DNA of 6,237 bases, from positions 1 to 6,237 of the forward strand of contig CAIQGU010000009.1 in assembly GCA_903871435.1 (NCBI GenBank), given 5' to 3'. A program made the translations under genes and the position numbers. This stretch comes from an uncultured Burkholderiales bacterium. GTDB lineage: Bacteria > Pseudomonadota > Gammaproteobacteria > Burkholderiales > Burkholderiaceae_F. The notes below the pieces were generated by a model, which was given only the letters and a program-made list of their open reading frames with translations, was not told where the DNA came from and ran no database searches. Shown here piece by piece: positions 1 through 6,237 of the stretch (the stretch's first letter is position 1; every line of letters begins with the position of its first letter).

Positions 1-356
1 CTGATGATCTGCATGAGTTGGGAGCGCGCCTGCTCCGAGGTGCGCACCGACTGGTAGTAGAGCAGGGGGTCGGTGATCTGGTAGCGCGCGTACACCTGCA
101 CTTCCAGGCGCTTCTGGTCGCCCAGGATGATCTGCTCCAGCGGTGGCTCCAGGGGCAGCAGGCGAGTGTCGTAGAAGATCGCCGTATCGATGAAGGGAAC
201 CTTGGCATGCAGCCCGGGGTCGCGCTGGACATCCACCGGCCGTCCCAGGCGCACGACCAGCGCCTGCTCGGTCTGGTCAACCGTGAACAGCGAAAGCATG
301 GCCATTGCCGCCAGTGCAAGCGCCAGTCCCGCTGCCAGTTGCTCGCGGCGGCTCAT
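1..356 (-). CDS. hflC: HflC, FtsH-modulating SPFH/band-7 membrane protein (N-terminal 118 codons, cut by left edge)
   Basis: HflC pairs with HflK in a large inner-membrane complex that encloses the FtsH (HflB) AAA protease and limits its access to membrane substrates. Reading the minus strand from the ATG at 356 gives a protein starting MSRREQLAAGLALALAAM. Residues about 7-26 form one hydrophobic signal-anchor helix. It is followed by the HflC-typical start of the SPFH domain: TVDQTEQALVVRLGRPV (25-41), a PGLHAKVPFID stretch (47-57), and GDQKRLEVQVYARYQITDPLLYYQSV further on. The reading frame is open to base 1, so the remaining roughly 170-200 residues lie outside the window. The ATG overlaps the hflK stop as ATGA, and a GGGAG ribosome-binding site lies 7 nt upstream, which fixes the start and implies translational coupling to hflK. 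The 'ARYQITDPL' wording looks more alpha- than gammaproteobacterial to me; this is from memory of the family, not an alignment. Confidence 0.93.
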   Translation of the reverse strand, partial: MSRREQLAAGLALALAAMAMLSLFTVDQTEQALVVRLGRPVDVQRDPGLHAKVPFIDTAIFYDTRLLPLEPPLEQIILGDQKRLEVQVYARYQITDPLLYYQSVRTSEQARSQLMQII

Positions 357-1456
357 CGTGGTGCTCCCGCAGGCGTGGCCGCCGACGCAGGCGCTGCGGG
401 CGCGCGGGCATCGGAAAGCGGCATGTAGGGGACGATGCCCGATACGCCCTTGCCGGATGAATCGATGATCACCTTGCCCGATTTTTTCAGCAACTGGTCC
501 ATGCTGTCCATGTACATGCGCCACGCGGTGACGTCCTTGGCCTGGCGGTAGGTCTCAAAGACCGAGAGGAAGCTCTGGATTTCGCCGCGCGCCACGTTCA
601 CCACCTGTTCCTTGTACGCGCTGGCTTCCTCGTTCATGCGGTCGGCTTCGCCGCGCGCCCGCGGCAGCACGTCGTTGGCATAGGCCTGCGCTTCATTGCG
701 GGCGCGCTCCTGGTCGGCGCGGGCCCGCTGCACGTCGTTGAACGCATCGATCACTGCTGCGGGCGGATCCACCCGCTGCAGTTGCACCTGGGTGATCAGG
801 ATCCCGGCGTTGTAATGGTCGAGAATCTGCTGCAGCGTGTCCTTGGCCTCGTCGGCAATTTCCTGGCGCTTGTCCGACAGCGCAGCCTGGATCGGGTAGT
901 GGCCGATGACGGCATGCATGCTGCTTTCCGCGGCCATCTGCAGCGTGGCCTTGGGGTCCATTACCCGGAACAGGTAGTCGCCCGCATTCTTGATGCGCCA
1001 GAAGACGACGTATTCGGCAATGACGATATTTTCGTCACCGGTCACCATCTGGTTCGTGGGGTCGCTGCGCGCGCCGCCCGTGGCGGGCGCGTTGCCGGCA
1101 GTACCGGGCGCAAATTCGGCTGCGCCGCCCAGTTGCAACTGATTGACCTGTGTCACCTTGGGCACCAGCACGCGGCTGATCGGGTAGGGCAGGTGATAGT
1201 GCAGACCGGGCTCCACGGTATCAACCCACCGGCCAAAGCGCAGCACCACGCCTTGTTCGTCGGGCTCCACGCGATAGATCCCGGAGAGCAGCCAGGCAGC
1301 GAGGACGAAGCCGCCGACGATATACCGGCCCTGCCCCTGCAGGCCCAGTGACGCCAGCACACCCCCCGTGGCAGCGCCCACGCGCTGCAGCACGCCCGGC
1401 GCGGGCGGGGCGGCAGGAGCGGCAAGGTCGGGGATGGGTTCAGTCGGCATTTCCAT
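353..1456 (-). CDS. hflK: HflK, FtsH-modulating SPFH/band-7 membrane protein
   Basis: HflK is the partner of HflC in the inner-membrane complex that controls FtsH proteolysis. The 367-residue product has a Pro/Ala-rich cytoplasmic N-terminus (1-43), one membrane helix (about 45-62, YIVGGFVLAAWLLSGIYR), then the SPFH/band-7 domain: EPDEQGVVLRFGRW (64-77), PGLHYHLPYP (83-92) and TGDENIVIAEYVVFWRI (139-155). A long charged helical region follows (about 237-290, with NDVLPRARGEADR), then the FETYRQAKDVT...KVIID segment (300-332). It ends in an Ala/Pro-rich tail after 349. It is somewhat shorter than E. coli HflK (about 420 aa) and lacks a strongly Gly-rich N-terminus. A low-complexity insert (111-135, small residues) sits within the early SPFH domain. 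The start is ATG 1456, with AGGA 10 nt upstream; Met3 (1450) is an alternative. The stop overlaps the hflC ATG. The gene lies 115 bp after terC, not behind hfq-hflX as is usual. Residues 152-250 (QVQLQRVDPPAAVIDAF, DVQRARADQERARNEAQAY) read like alphaproteobacterial HflK. Confidence 0.95.
   Translation of the reverse strand: MEMPTEPIPDLAAPAAPPAPGVLQRVGAATGGVLASLGLQGQGRYIVGGFVLAAWLLSGIYRVEPDEQGVVLRFGRWVDTVEPGLHYHLPYPISRVLVPKVTQVNQLQLGGAAEFAPGTAGNAPATGGARSDPTNQMVTGDENIVIAEYVVFWRIKNAGDYLFRVMDPKATLQMAAESSMHAVIGHYPIQAALSDKRQEIADEAKDTLQQILDHYNAGILITQVQLQRVDPPAAVIDAFNDVQRARADQERARNEAQAYANDVLPRARGEADRMNEEASAYKEQVVNVARGEIQSFLSVFETYRQAKDVTAWRMYMDSMDQLLKKSGKVIIDSSGKGVSGIVPYMPLSDARAPAAPASAATPAGAPR
364..368 (-). 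promoter_or_regulatory. Ribosome-binding site of hflC inside the end of hflK
   Basis: On the minus strand GGGAG stands 7 nt before the hflC ATG, within the last codons of hflK. Together with the 4-bp ATGA overlap it supports translational coupling of the two subunits. Confidence 0.6.
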
Positions 1457-1489
1457 CCCGATATTGTCCTATAAGGCGCGTCGACCCCG

Positions 1490-1521
1490 AAAAACACCGC
1501 GATGCAGGCAGGTCTGCACGC
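1490..1521 (-). terminator. Weak intrinsic-terminator-like hairpin between terC and hflK
   Basis: On the minus strand GCGTGCAG and CTGCATCGC can pair over 8 bp with one bulged T around a 6-nt loop. After a 4-nt gap comes a run of five T (the A run at 1490-1494 on the plus strand). The stem is short and the T run is separated from it, so termination would be partial at best. It could attenuate terC read-through into hflK, or it may be chance in GC-rich DNA. Confidence 0.25.
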
Positions 1522-1571
1522 CGTCTGGCAGGCGTTTCGCGTGGGACGTGAGCATCCATCGCGTTCGCTCG

Positions 1572-2711
1572 TCAGTGCGAGATGGCGGCGTGGACGATGA
1601 AGTAGACGATCATCGCGAGCAGTCCCAGCAACGGCACCGCGACGCCGGCCATGATGGTCAGGTCCATGCGCGAGAACCGGCGCGGCAGGTCGAGTTCCGG
1701 TATTGCGAAGGCATCTTCGCCGCCGGGCGGTGATGCCGGGTTCGCCGGAATTTCGATCGCTGCCGTTTCCAAGGCCGGTGCGGCGGCAACCGGCTCTGCA
1801 ACCGGCGCTGCAACCGGCGCTGCAACCTTCTCAGAAACCGTCTCAGAAACCGTCTCTGAAACCGGCTCCACCACCTTCGCCGACATCGGCACGGTGATGA
1901 TTGCAGCCACTGCCGGGACCCCCAGCGCCATCACCGCAGCGGACCCGGCCACCCGCGGTGAATCCGCCTGCAACGCGGCCGAGGGATGCGAAGTTGCCGG
2001 GGCCGCGGTGGATTTGGCTGCCGAGCTTGCCGCCCGGTCCCGGCGCAGGCGGCGTCCCTGGATCACCACATAAAGCGCCCCGAGCAATGGCGCAGCGGTT
2101 ACCAGGCCGAAAGACTGCATTTGCAGCGCGTCGGCGAACGCGGGATCCGAAACCGCAATTTTTCCCGCAATCCAGCCCAGCAGCGCTGCGCCGCCATCGA
2201 CGAGGAGCGGATAGCGTCCGAGCAATCGCGACAGGAAAAGACTGGAAAAAACCAATATCGGCACGCTGATCACCAATCCGGCGAGCAGGTACAGCAGGTT
2301 GTCCTGGGCGGCGGCGGCTACGGCCACCACGTTGTCCAGGCTCATCACGGCATCGGCCACCACGATGATGGCCACGGCCCGCCACACGCCACCATCGGCA
2401 GCCCGGCGCGTCCCGGTCCGGCCGGCGCCGCCGTCGCCCGCCAAAAGTTCGATGGCGATCAGCACCAGCAAGCCGGCGCCGACGAGCTTGAGGTAGGGCG
2501 CCCGCAACATCAGCGTGGCCACGAAGGTAAGGATGACCCGGAACAACACCGCCGCGCCGGTGCCCAGGAGCACGGCCCGCGGTCGCACCGCATCGGGCAG
2601 CGAAGCGCAGGCCATGGCGATGACGATCGCGTTGTCGCCGCTCAACAACAGATCGATCAGGCAGATCTGCAGAATTGCGCTGACGGCATCGAGGTTGCTG
2701 CTGAACTCCAC
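1572..2711 (-). CDS. TerC/YjbE-family integral membrane protein with a repeat-bearing C-terminal extension
   Basis: The first ~220 residues are a TerC-family membrane domain (YjbE-like), a group associated with metal-ion export (Mn2+ in studied members) and, for TerC itself, tellurite resistance. Seven hydrophobic segments are visible at about 12-34, 46-68, 73-91, 111-134, 138-160, 168-187 and 198-217. The family's acidic signature occurs twice, as expected for an internally duplicated fold: D20-LLLSG-D26-N27 and D120-AVMSL-D126-N127. Related proteins usually end near here. This one continues to 379 residues with a basic linker (219-224 RRLRRD), a hydrophobic Ala/Val stretch (254-276) that may be an extra helix, seven tetrapeptide repeats (283-310), an acidic Pro-containing segment (about 311-345), and a strong C-terminal membrane helix (about 351-374). 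The start is a GTG, chosen because AGGAAA lies 7 nt upstream and the family N-terminus fits. The TerC-domain call is firm; the transported ion and the role of the extension are unknown. Confidence 0.88.
   Translation of the reverse strand: MEFSSNLDAVSAILQICLIDLLLSGDNAIVIAMACASLPDAVRPRAVLLGTGAAVLFRVILTFVATLMLRAPYLKLVGAGLLVLIAIELLAGDGGAGRTGTRRAADGGVWRAVAIIVVADAVMSLDNVVAVAAAAQDNLLYLLAGLVISVPILVFSSLFLSRLLGRYPLLVDGGAALLGWIAGKIAVSDPAFADALQMQSFGLVTAAPLLGALYVVIQGRRLRRDRAASSAAKSTAAPATSHPSAALQADSPRVAGSAAVMALGVPAVAAIITVPMSAKVVEPVSETVSETVSEKVAAPVAAPVAEPVAAAPALETAAIEIPANPASPPGGEDAFAIPELDLPRRFSRMDLTIMAGVAVPLLGLLAMIVYFIVHAAISH
1782..1865 (-). repeat. Seven tandem 12-bp units encoding tetrapeptides (P/T/K)-V-(S/A)-(E/A)
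   Basis: Within terC, residues 283-310 read PVSE, TVSE, TVSE, KVAA, PVAA, PVAE, PVAA. At DNA level, on the plus strand, the 12-mer TCAGAAACCGTC occurs twice in a row (1831-1842, 1843-1854) with a near copy at 1855-1866. GCAACCGGCGCT occurs twice in a row (1798-1809, 1810-1821) with a near copy at 1786-1797. The unit is a multiple of three, so copy-number change would lengthen or shorten the linker without frameshift. Confidence 0.9.
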
Positions 2712-2718
2712 GCGGGAA

Positions 2719-2724
2719 TTTCCT
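2719..2724 (-). promoter_or_regulatory. Ribosome-binding site deciding the GTG start of the TerC-family gene
   Basis: AGGAAA on the minus strand lies 7 nt before the GTG at 2711. The next in-frame Met is residue 33, inside the first membrane helix and past the D20/D26 signature, so the GTG is the credible start. Confidence 0.6.
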
Positions 2725-2790
2725 GGAAAACGGCGGGGTCACCGCGCGGCAAACGCTACCGGCCAGTGGGACAGGGCGGCGGCAGGTCGA

Positions 2791-2805
2791 TGGGTGAAGC
2801 ACCCA
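2791..2805. repeat. Perfect inverted repeat, 6-bp arms with 3-nt loop, in the terC/dnaE intergenic region
   Basis: TGGGTG-AAG-CACCCA is a perfect dyad. On the minus strand it would form a compact hairpin in the terC leader RNA if transcription starts upstream of it. There is no T run behind it, so it is not a terminator. Its role is unknown. Confidence 0.5.
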
Positions 2806-2821
2806 GCGCGATGGTATATCA

Positions 2822-2838
2822 GCAGGCGCCGGGCCTGC
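2822..2838. repeat. Perfect inverted repeat, 6-bp arms with 5-nt spacer, in the terC/dnaE intergenic region
   Basis: GCAGGC-GCCGG-GCCTGC is a GC-only dyad between the two divergent genes. It is short enough to arise by chance in this composition, but it is one of three dyads packed into 90 bp. Confidence 0.4.
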
Positions 2839-2850
2839 CGGCTACGGCTT

Positions 2851-2878
2851 TGCGCCAATGTTCAATAGAATTGGCGCA
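2851..2878. promoter_or_regulatory. 9-bp-arm inverted repeat ending on the dnaE start codon (possible operator or mRNA hairpin)
   Basis: TGCGCCAAT and ATTGGCGCA are perfect inverted copies separated by GTTCAATAGA. The right arm ends on the A of the dnaE ATG (2878). The dyad spans the TAGAAT -10-like hexamer and the presumed transcription start of dnaE, so a dimeric regulator bound here could block dnaE. As RNA, a hairpin would form only if transcription began upstream of 2851. The dyad itself is directly visible; the function is inferred. Confidence 0.55.
2866..2871 (+). promoter_or_regulatory. Candidate -10 element of dnaE (TAGAAT)
   Basis: TAGAAT matches the sigma70 -10 consensus at 5 of 6 positions. 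Counting 7 nt from its end puts transcription start at about 2878, the A of the dnaE ATG. No convincing -35 hexamer is seen 16-18 nt upstream (the bases there are tacggc), so the assignment is tentative. Confidence 0.35.
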
Positions 2879-5800
2879 TGACCAACGAATTTGTCCACCT
2901 GCGCCTGCATTCCGAATTCTCGGTTGTCGACGGCGTGACCCGCATCGACGCGGTCGTGAAACGGGCGGCCGCCGACGGCCAGGGCGCCTTGGCCATAACC
3001 GACAGCGCCAACCTGTTCGGAGCCATACGCTTCTATGTGGCCGCGCGCCGCGCCGGCGTCAAACCCATACTGGGCTGCGATGCCTGGATCACGAACGCGG
3101 CCGATCGCGAGCAGCCGTTCCGTCTCACCCTGCTTGCCCAGGATCGTCCGGGTTATCTCAACCTGTGCCGCCTGTTGTCCCGCGCCTGGCTGGAAAACCA
3201 GCACCATGGCCGCGCCGAGATGCTGCCCGAATGGTTCGACGGGGCCGGCCCCGAGGGTACCTGCGGCCTCATCGCCCTGTCGGCCGCTGCGGCGGGCGAA
3301 GTGGGCAGCCTGCTGCTTGCCGCCAATTCGGCAGCGGCTGGCATTGCTGCCCAGCGGCTGGCGGCGCAGTTCCCCGGACGCTTCTATGTGGAGATCCAGC
3401 GCGCCGGCCGGCCCGGCGACGACGCCTGCACGCGCGCGTCCATTGCGCTGGCGGCCCGGCTGGGTTTGCCGCTGGTGGCCACCCATCCGGTGCAGTTTCT
3501 CGACCCGGATGATTTTCGCGCGCACGAGGCGCGCGTCTGCATCGCCGAGGGCCGCACCCTGTCCGACCCGCGCCGCCCCCGTCACTTCACGCAAGAACAG
3601 TATTTCAAGTCGGCGGCCCAGATGGCCGAGCTCTTTGCCGATGTCCCGGTGGCCCTGCGTAACGCGGTAGAGATTGCGCGGCGCTGCAACCTGGAACTGG
3701 AGCTGGGCCGGCCGCGCCTGCCTGACTACCCCACGCCGGCCGGCACCACGCTCGACGCGCACTGCCGGGAACTGGCCGGCGCAGGACTGGAGCGGCGCCT
3801 AATGGCGCTGTTTGCCGACCCGGCCCTGCGGGAAGAGCGCCGGCCCAGGTACCTGGCGCGCCTGGATACGGAACTCACCACCATCGCCAAGATGGGCTTT
3901 TCCGGCTACTTCCTCATCGTTGCGGATTTCATCAACTGGGCCAAGGGCAATGGCGTGCCCGTAGGCCCGGGGCGCGGCTCGGGCGCGGGCTCGCTGGTGG
4001 CCTACGCCCTGGGCATTACCGACCTGGACCCCATCCGCTACGACCTGCTGTTCGAGCGCTTTCTCAATCCCGAGCGGGTTTCCATGCCCGACTTCGATAT
4101 CGACTTTTGCCAGGACGGCCGCGACCGGGTCATCGACTACGTCAAGAAGAAGTACGGCGCGCAGGCGGTTTCGCAGATTGCCACTTTTGGCACGCTGGGC
4201 GCCAAGGCCGTGGTGCGCGATGCCGGCCGGGTACTCGACCTGCCGTATTCCAAGTGCGACATGCTCTCCAAGCTGATCCCGCACAACCCCGCCGATCCCT
4301 GGACACTGGATCGCGCGCTCGAGGAAGAGCCGGCCTTTGCCAGTGCGGTCAACAGTGACGAAGAGGCCAGTGCCCTCATTGCGCTGGCCCGCCCGCTCGA
4401 GGGCCTGGTGCGCAATGTTGGCATGCATGCGGGTGGCGTGCTCATCGCGCCGGGGCGCCTCACGGATTTTTGCCCGCTCTACTGCGCCCAGGGCACGGAC
4501 GCGGTGATCAGCCAGTTCGACAAGGACGATGTTGAGTCCGTCGGGCTGGTCAAGTTCGACTTTCTCGGCCTCACCACGCTGACCATCCTCGACCTCGCCT
4601 TCCGCTATATCCGGCTGCTCGAGCCCGACAACTCGCTCACCCTCGAGGCCATACCGCTGGACGATGCGGCCACGTTCGCGCTGTTTCGCCAGGCCAACAC
4701 CACGGCGGTGTTCCAGTTTGAATCACGCGGCATGCGCGATCTGCTCAAGCGCGCGCGGCCGGACCGCTTCGACGACCTCATCGCCCTGGTATCGCTGTTT
4801 CGTCCCGGGCCCATGGAACTGATTCCGGAGTTTTGCGACCGCAAGCACGGCAAGCGGGCGCATTACCTCGATGCGCGCCTCGAACCCATCCTGGGTCCCA
4901 CGTACGGGATCATGGTCTACCAGGAGCAGGTCATGCAGATCGCGCAGGTGATCGGCGGCTACTCGCTGGGCGCCGCCGACCTGCTGCGCCGGGCGATGGG
5001 CAAGAAAAAGCCCGAGGAAATGGCCAAGCAGCGCTCCATCTTCGTGGAAGGGGCGGCCGGCAAATCGGTGCCCGAAAAATCGGCGACCGAGCTGTTCGAC
5101 CAGATGGAGAAATTCGCCGGCTACGGTTTCAACAAGTCGCACGCCGCCGCCTATGCCCTGGTGGCCTACCAAACCGCCTACTGCAAGGTGCATTACCCGG
5201 CGGCGTTCGCCGCGGCCAACCTTTCGGTGGTGATGGACGTCACCGAGAAGGTCCAGGACCTGGTGGCCGATGGCCGCAACAGCGGCCTCGCCCTCCTCGC
5301 GCCGGACATCAACGTGGGCGTGTACCGCTTCGTGCCTGTCGATGGGGTAACGGTCCAGTACGGCCTGGGCGCGATAAAGGGCACGGGTGCCGCCGCCATC
5401 GAATCCATCCTCGAGGCGCGCCGCGCGGGGCCCTTCCTGGGGTTGGCCGATTTTTGCGCGCGCATCGACAAGCAGCGGGTCAATCGACGCGTCATCGAAG
5501 CCTTGATCCGCGCCGGTGCCTTCGATCGACTGGAGCCCGATCGCGCGCGCCTGGTCGCCGCACTGGGCCGAACGCTGGAAGATGCGGAACGTGCGCAGGC
5601 CCACGTGGACCAGGGAAATCTTTTTGCCGGTGGTGGCGTGGTCATGCCGGTCCTGCCCGACGTACCGTATACGCCGTGGAGCGAGCGCGACCGGCTGGCC
5701 AATGAGCGCATCGCCTTGGGATTTTGCTTCAGCGGCCACCTCTTCACCGAAGCAGCTGCCGAGGCGCGCCGCATCGCGCCTACCCGCCTGGCCGACCTCA

Positions 5801-6237
5801 AGCAGGCGCGCGAATCCGTGCGTGTCGCCGGCATCGTCGTGTCCGTGCGCTCGCAAAATACCCGGCGCGGCCGCATGTGCGCGGTGCTGATCGACGATGC
5901 CTCGGCGCAACTTGAGGTAGCGGTGTTCGCCGAACTGTTCGATCGCCGGCGCGCCATCCTCAAGGAGGATCAACTGGTCTTCGTGACCGGACGCGCGCGC
6001 TTCGACGAGTTCTCGCAGCGCCTCGCCCTCACCGCCGACGACGTCGTCGATCTGGCCGAGGCGCGCGCCCAGTCGCAGGCGGCGCTGGCCATCCAGGTTC
6101 GCGATGGCACCGATCGAGCCAGCCTCACCGAGGTGCTGTCGGCCTATCGCGCGCCGCCGGTGGCGTTGGAACCGGGCGCCGATCCGGACTCGCCGCGGCA
6201 GCCCGGCGCAGCTGGCTGCCGAGTCATCATGCGCTAC
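2878..6237 (+). CDS. dnaE: DNA polymerase III alpha subunit (replicative DnaE1; C-terminus cut by right edge)
   Basis: This is the catalytic subunit of the replicative DNA polymerase. The frame is open for 1120 codons from the ATG at 2878 to the last base; E. coli DnaE has 1160, so only the end of the tau-binding domain is missing. Domains in order: PHP (about 1-270, starting FVHLRLHSE); palm with GPGRGSGAGS (363-372), the catalytic PDFDIDF motif (404-410) and the third catalytic Asp in VKFDFLGL (Asp561); thumb between these (about 430-515); fingers (about 565-905) with LVSLFRPGP, YQEQVMQIAQ and GYGFNKSHAAAYA (748-760); a beta-clamp-binding pentapeptide QGNLF (912-916, E. coli QADMF); and an OB fold (about 981-1059). 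The PHP metal site is degenerate (Arg9 in HLRLH, TDSAN at 41-45), as in proteobacterial DnaE that rely on DnaQ for proofreading. The start agrees with the family N-terminus, but no Shine-Dalgarno is visible before it. The wording is betaproteobacterial. Confidence 0.97.
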   Translation, partial: MTNEFVHLRLHSEFSVVDGVTRIDAVVKRAAADGQGALAITDSANLFGAIRFYVAARRAGVKPILGCDAWITNAADREQPFRLTLLAQDRPGYLNLCRLLSRAWLENQHHGRAEMLPEWFDGAGPEGTCGLIALSAAAAGEVGSLLLAANSAAAGIAAQRLAAQFPGRFYVEIQRAGRPGDDACTRASIALAARLGLPLVATHPVQFLDPDDFRAHEARVCIAEGRTLSDPRRPRHFTQEQYFKSAAQMAELFADVPVALRNAVEIARRCNLELELGRPRLPDYPTPAGTTLDAHCRELAGAGLERRLMALFADPALREERRPRYLARLDTELTTIAKMGFSGYFLIVADFINWAKGNGVPVGPGRGSGAGSLVAYALGITDLDPIRYDLLFERFLNPERVSMPDFDIDFCQDGRDRVIDYVKKKYGAQAVSQIATFGTLGAKAVVRDAGRVLDLPYSKCDMLSKLIPHNPADPWTLDRALEEEPAFASAVNSDEEASALIALARPLEGLVRNVGMHAGGVLIAPGRLTDFCPLYCAQGTDAVISQFDKDDVESVGLVKFDFLGLTTLTILDLAFRYIRLLEPDNSLTLEAIPLDDAATFALFRQANTTAVFQFESRGMRDLLKRARPDRFDDLIALVSLFRPGPMELIPEFCDRKHGKRAHYLDARLEPILGPTYGIMVYQEQVMQIAQVIGGYSLGAADLLRRAMGKKKPEEMAKQRSIFVEGAAGKSVPEKSATELFDQMEKFAGYGFNKSHAAAYALVAYQTAYCKVHYPAAFAAANLSVVMDVTEKVQDLVADGRNSGLALLAPDINVGVYRFVPVDGVTVQYGLGAIKGTGAAAIESILEARRAGPFLGLADFCARIDKQRVNRRVIEALIRAGAFDRLEPDRARLVAALGRTLEDAERAQAHVDQGNLFAGGGVVMPVLPDVPYTPWSERDRLANERIALGFCFSGHLFTEAAAEARRIAPTRLADLKQARESVRVAGIVVSVRSQNTRRGRMCAVLIDDASAQLEVAVFAELFDRRRAILKEDQLVFVTGRARFDEFSQRLALTADDVVDLAEARAQSQAALAIQVRDGTDRASLTEVLSAYRAPPVALEPGADPDSPRQPGAAGCRVIMRY

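Noticed and set aside
1457..1571. Small gene between terC and hflK
   Set aside because: The 115-bp gap has no start with a good ribosome-binding site leading to a convincing peptide. It is better explained as leader or terminator sequence.
1782..1869. CRISPR or other non-coding repeat array
   Set aside because: Units are 12 bp, contiguous without spacers, in frame, and encode tetrapeptides within terC.
2712..2877. yybP-ykoY (manganese) riboswitch upstream of the TerC/YjbE gene
   Set aside because: It is expected for some family members, but reading the minus strand I see neither the GGGGAGUA-type 5' motif nor the paired conserved loop. The short dyads alone do not support the call.
1986..3512. 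Long plus-strand open frame (508 codons) across terC, the intergenic region and dnaE
   Set aside because: It runs antisense to terC, through the divergent promoters and then out of frame with dnaE. The product is low-complexity Arg/Pro/Gly-rich and has no family wording.
2842..3762. Minus-strand open frame opposite the start of dnaE
   Set aside because: Shadow of dnaE codon bias; it overlaps the DnaE PHP domain completely and shows no motif of its own.
4723..5973. Long antisense open frame (416 codons) opposite dnaE
   Set aside because: It is the mirror of a highly conserved dnaE stretch in GC-rich DNA. Its translation is Arg/Gly/His-rich with no recognisable domain, while the plus-strand frame carries all the DnaE motifs.

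Overview
The window is GC-rich bacterial chromosome. It carries two divergently oriented blocks on either side of a 166-bp intergenic region. The protein with the clearest lineage signal is the DNA polymerase III alpha subunit on the plus strand. Its wording (FVHLRLHSEFSVVDG, PDFDIDFC, FDFLGLTTLTILDL) is that of beta/gammaproteobacterial DnaE1 and is closest, from memory, to Burkholderiales. A betaproteobacterium is therefore the best guess. No species can be named from the sequence alone.

Left block, minus strand, read from high to low coordinates: (1) a TerC/YjbE-type integral membrane protein (1572-2711, GTG start) with an unusual C-terminal extension; (2) hflK (353-1456); (3) the first 118 codons of hflC (1-356), which leave the window at the left edge. 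hflK and hflC overlap by 4 bp (ATGA) and are surely one operon. terC and hflK are 115 bp apart on the same strand, with a weak terminator-like hairpin between them, so co-transcription is uncertain. HflK and HflC form the inner-membrane SPFH/band-7 complex that surrounds and modulates the FtsH protease. TerC-family proteins are linked to metal-ion export or loading.

Right block, plus strand: dnaE from 2878 to the right edge (1120 codons seen; roughly the last 40 or so, including the end of the tau-binding domain, lie outside).

The central intergenic region (2712-2877) must hold the promoters of both blocks. It contains three perfect inverted repeats. The largest (9-bp arms, 10-nt spacer) ends on the A of the dnaE ATG. 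dnaE has no visible Shine-Dalgarno sequence, and a TAGAAT -10-like hexamer would place transcription start at or next to the ATG, so a leaderless transcript is possible.

No RNA gene, mobile element, CRISPR array or obviously new multi-gene system was found. The points most worth checking are the alphaproteobacterial flavour and unusual neighbourhood of hflKC, the repeat-bearing membrane extension on TerC, and the dyad/leaderless start of dnaE.
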